From Aquirickettsiella gammari (GTDB taxonomy: Bacteria > Pseudomonadota > Gammaproteobacteria > Diplorickettsiales > Diplorickettsiaceae): a DNA stretch of 64,000 nt. A program made the position numbers and the translations under genes. Below are positions 58,015 to 64,000 of this stretch, piece by piece (the first letter of the stretch is position 1; each line of letters opens with the position of its first letter). The DNA lies in the NCBI GenBank assembly GCA_963701065.1, contig OY969558.1, positions 496,001 through 560,000 of the forward strand, read 5' to 3'. The notes under the pieces are model-generated. The model worked only from the letters and a program-made list of their open reading frames with translations. It was not told the DNA's origin and made no database searches.

Positions 58015-58821
58015 ATGGATCACATTAAAAACTCTTTTTTAGTTTTTTTTATTAGCCTTAGTTGGTTTTTCACCCCTTGCGCTGCCTTAGCGGCCTGGAA
58101 AACCAACATGCCACGTGGTGTAACACCTATCAGCCATGCGATTTATGATCTACATATGTTGGTATTTTGGATCTGTGTAGGAATTGCTATTGTCGTATTT
58201 AGTGTCATGATTTATTCATTGATCCGACATAGAAAATCGCGCGGAGTCAATGCGGTACCATTTCATGAACATTTTGCACTAGAAATCGCCTGGGCCGTTG
58301 TCCCCTTCCTTATTTTAATTGTTATTGCGATTCCCGCGACAAAAACCCTGATTCAAATGAACGATAACAGTGATCCCGACCTCACTATAAAAGTAACCGG
58401 GTACCAATGGCGATGGCGATATGCCTATTTAGATCAAGGACTTGATTTTTTTAGTAATCTCTCTACCCCCATCGCAGAGCTGCAAAATCAAGCCAAAAAA
58501 AATCAATGGTATTTATTAGAAGTCGACCATCCCTTAGTTGTTCCCATCCACAAAAAGATTCGCTTTTTATTTACCTCAAATGATGTCATCCATTCTTGGT
58601 GGGTACCCACATTAGGTATTAAACGCGACACTATTCCTGGATTTATTAATGAAGCATGGGCAAGGATCGACACTAAAGGAATTTATCGTGGCCAATGCGC
58701 TGAATTATGTGGGACTAATCACGCTTTTATGCCTATCGTCGTATACGCCGTCAGTGAGACCGAATTTAATCAATGGCTTAAACAACAATCAGGAGAAATG
58801 CGGCATGGAACAAACACTTGA
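58015..58821 (+). CDS. coxB: Cytochrome c oxidase subunit II
   Basis: This is the CuA-bearing subunit that accepts electrons from cytochrome c, 268 residues. A signal-like N-terminal helix and two membrane helices (LVFWICVGIAIVVFSVMIYS and WAVVPFLILIVIAIPA) precede the periplasmic domain. CuA ligands are the His in NDVIHSWWVP and the cluster GQCAELCGTNHAFMPIVV. No cytochrome c domain is fused at the C-terminus. Its end overlaps coxA by 17 bases. Confidence 0.96.
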   Translation: MDHIKNSFLVFFISLSWFFTPCAALAAWKTNMPRGVTPISHAIYDLHMLVFWICVGIAIVVFSVMIYSLIRHRKSRGVNAVPFHEHFALEIAWAVVPFLILIVIAIPATKTLIQMNDNSDPDLTIKVTGYQWRWRYAYLDQGLDFFSNLSTPIAELQNQAKKNQWYLLEVDHPLVVPIHKKIRFLFTSNDVIHSWWVPTLGIKRDTIPGFINEAWARIDTKGIYRGQCAELCGTNHAFMPIVVYAVSETEFNQWLKQQSGEMRHGTNT

Positions 58822-60388
58822 TCGAAAACAAGCTGCTGCTAAAGGTTTCTTAGTATTTATTAAACGTTGGCTTTTCACCACCAACCATAAAGAAATTGGC
58901 ACGCTCTATCTACTACTTAGTTTATTAATGTTTTTTATAGGCGGAGTACTGGCTTTACTGATACGCGCTGAATTATTTCAGCCTGGCGCACGCTTAATGA
59001 GTCCTGAACTTTTTAATCAGATGACCACCCTACACGGATTAATCATGCTGTTCCTGGCTATCATGCCGGCTTTTGCGGGCTTTGCAAACTGGATGATCCC
59101 GTTAATGATAGGTGCGCCGGATATGGCGATGCCGCGTATGAACAATTGGGCATTTTGGCTTTTACCCGTTGGCGCTATTATCGTATTTAGTACTTTATTG
59201 ATGGATGGTTCTGCGCCCAATTTTGGTTGGACTATGTATGCCCCCCTATCAACCACCTATGGTCCGCCCAGCACCGACTATTTAATTCTCGCTGTACACT
59301 TAATGGGTCTTTCTTCCTTAATGGGTGCCATTAATATTATTGTAACCCTGCTTAATCTGAGAACACCCGGCATGAATATGATGAAAATGCCGATTTTTTG
59401 TTGGAGCTGGCTCGTCACCGCTTTTTTATTAATCGGCATCATGCCTGTTTTAGCCGCGGCTGTCACAATGATGTTAATGGACCGACACCTAGCCACTAGT
59501 TTTTTTAGCGCCGCTGGCGGCGGTGATCCCTTACTTTATCAACATCTTTTTTGGTTTTTTGGTCACCCGGAAGTTTATGTCATTATTCTGCCCGCTTTTG
59601 GCATTATCTCGCAAATTATCCCCACATTTAGTCGCAAAAAACTCTTTGGCTATCGATTTATGGTCTATGCCATGTTAGTGATTGCGTTTTTATCCTTTAT
59701 TGTTTGGGTTCATCACATGTTTGTCACCGGTGTGCCTTTAGCCGCCGAATTATTTTTTATGTATACCACCATGCTAATTGCGGTTCCTACCGGGGTGAAA
59801 GTATTTAATTGGGTAACCACTATGTATCGCGGCGCATTGACCTTTGAAACACCGATGTTATTTGCACTCGCCTTTGTTATTTTATTTACTATTGGTGGTT
59901 TTTCTGGCGTGATGTTATCCCTGGTTCCAGGAGATTTTCAGTATCAAGATACTTATTTTGTGGTGGCCCATTTTCATTATGTCTTAGTCCCTGGAGCCTT
60001 ATTTGCCGCGATTGCCGGCGCTTATTATTGGCTGCCTAAAATGACCGGGGTTATGTACAACGAGCGATTAGGTCAGTGCCATTTCTGGTTATCGGTGATT
60101 GGTGTCAATCTCACCTTTTTTCCGATGCATTTCTTAGGCCTAGCGGGCATGCCACGCCGTGTTGCCGATTACTCCTTACAATTTGCTAATTTTAATGCCA
60201 TTGCCAGTTTAGGGGCCTTCCTTTTTGGATTTGCACAACTATTTTTTCTCTACATTATTATTCAAGCACTACGCAAAAAAGGTAAAAAAGCCAGTCATCA
60301 GGTTTGGGAAGGCGCTGAAGGTTTAGAATGGACCTTAAGCTCGCCACCGCCGTTACATAGTTTTACCACGCCACCGAAATTCGAGTAA
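58805..60388 (+). CDS. ctaD: Cytochrome c oxidase subunit I
   Basis: This is the catalytic heme a/a3-CuB subunit, 528 residues with twelve membrane helices. HGLIMLFLAIMPAFAGFANW holds one heme a His. WFFGHPEVYVIILPAFGIIS holds the CuB His and cross-linked Tyr, and WVHHMFVTG the other CuB His pair. VVAHFHYVLVPGALFA holds the heme a3 and a His residues. ATG 58805 has AGGAGA spaced 8 bases and is preferred to upstream starts inside coxB. Oxygen reduction drives proton pumping at the inner membrane. Confidence 0.97.
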   Translation: MEQTLDRKQAAAKGFLVFIKRWLFTTNHKEIGTLYLLLSLLMFFIGGVLALLIRAELFQPGARLMSPELFNQMTTLHGLIMLFLAIMPAFAGFANWMIPLMIGAPDMAMPRMNNWAFWLLPVGAIIVFSTLLMDGSAPNFGWTMYAPLSTTYGPPSTDYLILAVHLMGLSSLMGAINIIVTLLNLRTPGMNMMKMPIFCWSWLVTAFLLIGIMPVLAAAVTMMLMDRHLATSFFSAAGGGDPLLYQHLFWFFGHPEVYVIILPAFGIISQIIPTFSRKKLFGYRFMVYAMLVIAFLSFIVWVHHMFVTGVPLAAELFFMYTTMLIAVPTGVKVFNWVTTMYRGALTFETPMLFALAFVILFTIGGFSGVMLSLVPGDFQYQDTYFVVAHFHYVLVPGALFAAIAGAYYWLPKMTGVMYNERLGQCHFWLSVIGVNLTFFPMHFLGLAGMPRRVADYSLQFANFNAIASLGAFLFGFAQLFFLYIIIQALRKKGKKASHQVWEGAEGLEWTLSSPPPLHSFTTPPKFE

Positions 60389-60398
60389 ATTAATTAAA

Positions 60399-60971
60399 AT
60401 GTCATTTTCCCGACAAAAAATAGCGTCTAAAAAAATTTTATTCTTACTCTGTTTTACAACGCTGGCCATGTTTGGTTTTGGTTTTGCCATGATCCCCCTT
60501 TATAACGTACTGTGTAAAAACCTAGGTATTAATGGAAAAACCGATAAAAATGCCTATCTAATTTCCCATGATATCGATCTTTCTCGTCGTGTGCGGGTGG
60601 AATTTATCACCAACAATAATAATTATTTGGCGTGGGATTTTCATCCCCGAATCCAGCACGTACAATTACATCCCGGTGAAAATATACTGGTCTATTTTAC
60701 CGCAAAAAATAATTCCGGACGCCGCATGACTGTGCAGGCAATTCCGAGTGTTTCACCCGGATTAGCGGCAAAATATTTAAAGAAAACCGAATGTTTTTGT
60801 TTTACTCGGCAAACATTTGATGCCGGCCAACAACGCGATATGCCGGTGTTATTTCATATCGATAAACATTTACCGCAAAAAATGACTACGCTTACCTTGG
60901 CTTATACTTTATTTGATGCAACGGGTTTAAAAAAAATTCCTATGCGCTCGCAAGCGATAGGACATTTATAA
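60399..60971 (+). CDS. ctaG: Cytochrome c oxidase assembly protein CtaG/Cox11
   Basis: This is a membrane-anchored copper chaperone that supplies CuB of subunit I. The 190 residues have one N-terminal helix (ILFLLCFTTLAMFGFGFAM), the family start PLYNVLCKNLGINGKT, and the copper site ECFCFTRQTFDAGQ near 133. It lies between the genes for subunits I and III, the usual place. Confidence 0.96.
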   Translation: MSFSRQKIASKKILFLLCFTTLAMFGFGFAMIPLYNVLCKNLGINGKTDKNAYLISHDIDLSRRVRVEFITNNNNYLAWDFHPRIQHVQLHPGENILVYFTAKNNSGRRMTVQAIPSVSPGLAAKYLKKTECFCFTRQTFDAGQQRDMPVLFHIDKHLPQKMTTLTLAYTLFDATGLKKIPMRSQAIGHL

Positions 60972-60984
60972 TAGGAAAATGTAC

Positions 60985-61851
60985 ATGGAAGACAAACCAT
61001 CTCGCTACTATGTTCCAAAACAAAGTGCTTGGCCGATAATAGGTGCGCTGGCTTTATTAATATTAGCCTTCGGTTCACTTAATTTAAATGCAAAATGGGG
61101 CCCCATTGCCGCCCTAATCGGTTTGGGTGGATTAATCTTTATGCTCGGTGGCTGGTTAGTGTCTGTGACTAAAGAAAGCAATGCCGGTTTATATAACCTT
61201 CAAATGGATAAAACCTTTCGTTGGGGAATGTTCTGGTTTTTATTTTCCGAATTATTCTTATTTGGGTTATTAATCGGCTCGATCATTTTTGTACGATTTT
61301 CAATTACACCCTGGATAGCTGGGCAAAGTGGTGATGCATCACAGCTAACCCATTATTTACTCTGGCCTGATTTCGTTAAACACTGGCCTTTATTTACCCC
61401 CCCCCGTGCTGCCCCTGCTTCTTCTTCTTTTAGCATGGAATCAATACGACGCATTCCTTTAATTAATTTAATCATCCTACTTTGCAGCGCCTTGCTATTG
61501 ACCGACTCACGGTATCACCTGAAGCATAAACGTTATAAATTATGTCGCCTGACACTCAATACCGCTATTTTATTAGGCGGTACTTTTTTAGCGATTCAAA
61601 GCTATTATTTTTTTCATTTAATGAAAGCGAACATCATTGTTAAAAGTGGTATCTATGGCAGCTTTTTAATCGCCTTCTTAGGCTTACATTTACTCAATAT
61701 TATCGCCGCACTGCTATTTTTATTCATTTTATGTTTTCGTATTTATCAAAATAAATTATTCGCAAAAAATCCATTTTCTTTTGACGCCGCCGTTTGGTGG
61801 TGGGATTTTTTAGTCGTTATTTGGGCCTTTGGTTTTTTTTGGATTTTTTAA
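60985..61851 (+). CDS. ctaE: Cytochrome c oxidase subunit III
   Basis: This is a membrane subunit of 288 residues with about seven helices. FRWGMFWFLFSELFLFG near 73 carries the conserved Glu, and FLGLHLLNIIAALLFL and AVWWWDFLVVIWAFGFFWIF form the C-terminal helices. The AGGA at 60973 is spaced 8 bases from ATG 60985. The earlier ATG 60979 is too close, so I prefer 60985. A run of nine C (61387-61395) lies in frame inside the gene (residues TPPRAAP). Confidence 0.94.
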   Translation: MEDKPSRYYVPKQSAWPIIGALALLILAFGSLNLNAKWGPIAALIGLGGLIFMLGGWLVSVTKESNAGLYNLQMDKTFRWGMFWFLFSELFLFGLLIGSIIFVRFSITPWIAGQSGDASQLTHYLLWPDFVKHWPLFTPPRAAPASSSFSMESIRRIPLINLIILLCSALLLTDSRYHLKHKRYKLCRLTLNTAILLGGTFLAIQSYYFFHLMKANIIVKSGIYGSFLIAFLGLHLLNIIAALLFLFILCFRIYQNKLFAKNPFSFDAAVWWWDFLVVIWAFGFFWIF

Positions 61852-61854
61852 TGG

Positions 61855-62577
61855 ATGCCGAATAATAAGATGCATTTAAGTCTAAAAAATTATTGTTTTG
61901 CGCCGCGCTTACTACCCACAGTGATGGTTTTGTGCTTACTACCGTTATTAATCAGTCTAGGATTTTGGCAAATCCATCGTGGTAGCGAAAAAAATCAGAT
62001 TCAAAAGCTATTTAATGTGCGTTCACAGTCGGTAGCGATTGATTTAAATCATAGCCCACCGATAGATCTCAGAAAAAATTACGCCTCTGCACAAATGCTA
62101 GGTCATTTTGATAATCAACAGGTTTATTTATTAGATAATAGAATCTATCAACATAAAGTAGGCTATGAAGTACTAACCCCTTTTATCTTAAAGAATAGTC
62201 ATGAAGTCCTATTAGTCAACAGAGGGTGGATCCCGCAAGGCTTAAATCGGAACAAAATACCGGAAATACCCACGATAGAAGGCGAAATAAGCATTCGAGG
62301 ATTAATTGTTTTCCCCGCTAACAATTTTAGCTTTAAACAGCCCGCTGAAAAAAGTTGGCCGCAAAGAATACAAAGCGTAAATGCACATTTTTTACATCAA
62401 CATCATTTCTGCCCTTTTCTGTTCGTCATCAATAGCCCACAACGCTATAGTTTTATTCCACTCTGGAAACCGGTTTCTTTCCTAGCCAGTCGACATTATG
62501 CCTACGCATTCCAATGGTTTGGCTTAAGTTTAACGCTATTTATTGCTTTTTTTAGTACCCAGATTCGTCGCTTATGA
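61855..62577 (+). CDS. SURF1 family oxidase assembly protein
   Basis: This 240-residue SURF1/Shy1 protein helps heme a insertion and oxidase assembly. The N-terminal helix (PTVMVLCLLPLLISLGFWQ) ends in the conserved FWQIHR. The central QVYLLDNRIYQHKVGYEVLTP-type region and VLLVNRGWIP near 124 follow, with a C-terminal helix HYAYAFQWFGLSLTLF. The stop overlaps the next gene's ATG by 4 bases. Confidence 0.92.
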   Translation: MPNNKMHLSLKNYCFAPRLLPTVMVLCLLPLLISLGFWQIHRGSEKNQIQKLFNVRSQSVAIDLNHSPPIDLRKNYASAQMLGHFDNQQVYLLDNRIYQHKVGYEVLTPFILKNSHEVLLVNRGWIPQGLNRNKIPEIPTIEGEISIRGLIVFPANNFSFKQPAEKSWPQRIQSVNAHFLHQHHFCPFLFVINSPQRYSFIPLWKPVSFLASRHYAYAFQWFGLSLTLFIAFFSTQIRRL

Positions 62578-63173
62578 ACACTAAAAAACAACAAAAGCCC
62601 TTATTTATTTTACTAGGCTTATTAATCTTATTTTTATCGCCCTTGATATTGGCGATTATCCTTTATCTCAACAAGCCGATATATTTACATCATAAAACAA
62701 CCAATAAAGGCCAACTGATTGATTCATTAGCGAACTTTAATGCACTGGATAAAACCACGCTTTATCAGCCACGCAGTGCTTTTACCAAGCAGAAAAAATA
62801 TTGGTTATTATTTTATTTAGCCCGCTCGCCTTGCCGAGATTTATGTCAAAAGAATCTACATCTGATGCATCAGATTCACATCGCTTTAGGAAAAAATAGT
62901 GCACAGGAAAAATATGCGTTAGTACAAGTGGCGCACTCAAAAGACCGTATTCAAAATGAACATCGTCAACAAGACCCACATTTATTAAATTATTTTATAT
63001 CAGATAAAGAATTTCATAAATTTTTCTCAGTATCTAGGTTTAAGCAAAGTGCTGAAGGCTATTATCTCGTCGATCCCTTAGGAAGAATTATTTTATATTA
63101 TCCCCCTCATGCTCGCGGTGAAGCTATCTATCAAGACTTAAGCCATTTACTAGCCCATTTAACCACAGGATAA
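62574..63173 (+). CDS. SCO-like membrane protein of the oxidase cluster
   Basis: A 199-residue protein has one N-terminal helix (LFILLGLLILFLSPLILAIILY) and a thioredoxin-like periplasmic part. The segment SPCRDLCQKNLHLMHQI has a CxxxC pair in the position of the copper-binding CPxxC of SCO proteins, and GYYLVDPLGRIILYYPP near the end resembles the SCO closing strand. A role in copper delivery or redox of the oxidase is inferred from fold and place. It is coupled to the SURF1 gene (ATGA overlap) and precedes ctaA. Confidence 0.75.
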   Translation: MNTKKQQKPLFILLGLLILFLSPLILAIILYLNKPIYLHHKTTNKGQLIDSLANFNALDKTTLYQPRSAFTKQKKYWLLFYLARSPCRDLCQKNLHLMHQIHIALGKNSAQEKYALVQVAHSKDRIQNEHRQQDPHLLNYFISDKEFHKFFSVSRFKQSAEGYYLVDPLGRIILYYPPHARGEAIYQDLSHLLAHLTTG

Positions 63174-63180
63174 AAAAAAT

Positions 63181-64000
63181 ATGTTAGCGGAAAATAAATC
63201 GGCGTTTTATTTTTTAGTTATTGCTTGTCTATTCGCATTTTTGGTGATACTACTCGGTGCGATGACCCGTCTTAAGGATGCTGGTTTGGGGTGTCCAGAT
63301 TGGCCCGGTTGTTATGGGCAACTCACTATCCCTCATCAAGCGATAAAACGGCTTAATGCCCCTTTTACGGGACTCACCATCAATCCGGCTAAAGCATGGC
63401 CGGAGATGGTCCATCGCTATGCCGCCGCCATACTGGTGTTACTCAGCTTTGCCGCGGCGGTGCTCATTCTGCATCAACGTAAATTAGCGCAGCAACCGGT
63501 GTTGCTCGCAACACTCTTATTAATGTTATTATTTTGGCAAGGACTATTAGGCAAATGGACCGTCACACTGCGTTTACATCCGCTGGTGGTGATGTCGCAT
63601 TTATTAGGCGGTTTTGCCCTACTTAGCGTGTTATGGTTGCTGCTATTACGCTTAAAGCCATTTCATATCCCTGCTTGCACGTCACAAGAGGAAAAACTGC
63701 GACCCTGGGCGATCTTGGGTTTGCTGTTTATTATTCTACAAATTAGTCTTGGTGGCTGGACCAGTGCCAATTATGCCGCTTTCGTATGTACTGATTTTCC
63801 CATGTGCCAAGGACAATGGTGGCCGCCGATGAATTTCTCAGCAGGTTTTCACTTAAGCTTTAATGCCGAGCAAAACTATGAGGGGGGGGTATTATCCACC
63901 ACCGCACGTACCGCGATTCAAATGAGTCATCGTCTAGGCGCTTTAATCACAACAAGCTATCTGGCTTGCTTGATTTATAAACTCTTTGGTACTCGCCAAG
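63181..64000 (+). CDS. ctaA: Heme A synthase CtaA (COX15), incomplete at the window edge
   Basis: This enzyme oxidises heme O to heme A for the oxidase. The first 273 codons are present. The N-terminal helix FLVIACLFAFLVILLGAMTR is followed by GLGCPDWPGCYG, then MVHRYAA (heme His), HPLVVMSHLLGG, and a second half with NYAAFVCTDFPMCQGQW and QMSHRLGA. The frame is open to the last base, with the C-terminal end outside. A run of eight G (63882-63889) lies within it, in frame. It is expected to continue with ctaB. Confidence 0.93.
   Translation, partial: MLAENKSAFYFLVIACLFAFLVILLGAMTRLKDAGLGCPDWPGCYGQLTIPHQAIKRLNAPFTGLTINPAKAWPEMVHRYAAAILVLLSFAAAVLILHQRKLAQQPVLLATLLLMLLFWQGLLGKWTVTLRLHPLVVMSHLLGGFALLSVLWLLLLRLKPFHIPACTSQEEKLRPWAILGLLFIILQISLGGWTSANYAAFVCTDFPMCQGQWWPPMNFSAGFHLSFNAEQNYEGGVLSTTARTAIQMSHRLGALITTSYLACLIYKLFGTRQ

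Overview
The window reads as chromosomal DNA of a gammaproteobacterium, most likely from the order Legionellales (the Coxiella/Rickettsiella/Legionella side). This is an inference from protein character and gene order: AlgC-type phosphomannomutase, NrdAB with a large ATP-cone NrdA, split glycine decarboxylase, fused FolK-FolP, trxA-rho, nagZ-hpt, and an aa3-type oxidase operon with CtaG, SURF1 and CtaA. I cannot name the genus. The DNA is AT-rich, and nearly all of it is conserved housekeeping sequence.

Layout. 0.2-12.4 kb: clpA, infA, pncC, xthA-algC, nrdAB (behind a tandem NrdR-type operator) and a znuACB-type metal importer. 12.6-22.2 kb: parAB, the complete glycine cleavage operon gcvT-H-PA-PB, a folKP fusion and rpoD. 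22.3-29.0 kb: an accessory island with three large, unrecognised minus-strand proteins (320, 613 and 1008 residues), a decayed copy of the 613-residue gene's 3' end, and one possible small gene. 29.3-36.5 kb: an ABC-F ATPase, a broken Rpn-family fragment beside a CAT-anticodon tRNA, a large HPII-type catalase, a VanX-type dipeptidase, a histidine phosphatase with kdsB, and a 55-residue DUF1328 protein. 36.5-44.0 kb: tgt, trmJ, suhB and queA-yajC-secD-secF. 44.0-50.6 kb: one complete minus-strand rRNA operon (16S, tRNA-Ile, tRNA-Ala, 23S, 5S) with promoter and terminator. 50.6-56.0 kb: nagZ, hpt, trxA, rho, an unusual dsbB and a tsaC/sua5. 56.3-64.0 kb: a four-heme cytochrome c followed by coxB, coxA, ctaG, coxC, surf1, a SCO-like protein and the start of ctaA, which runs off the window.

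The most interesting points are these. (1) The 22-29 kb island has effector-like architecture: a tandem 30-residue helical repeat and a scattered degenerate ankyrin-like motif. The end of the 613-residue gene appears frameshifted, and a decayed second copy of that end lies just upstream of it. (2) The 23S rRNA gene carries two long extra hairpins, at helices 25 and 68, of the intervening-sequence type. (3) A four-heme cytochrome c made of two domain types heads the terminal oxidase cluster. (4) A DsbB-like protein has its second cysteine pair at the C-terminus instead of in the second periplasmic loop. (5) A GC-rich in-frame segment lies just before kdsB. I see no CRISPR array, prophage, intact insertion sequence or secretion-system gene here.
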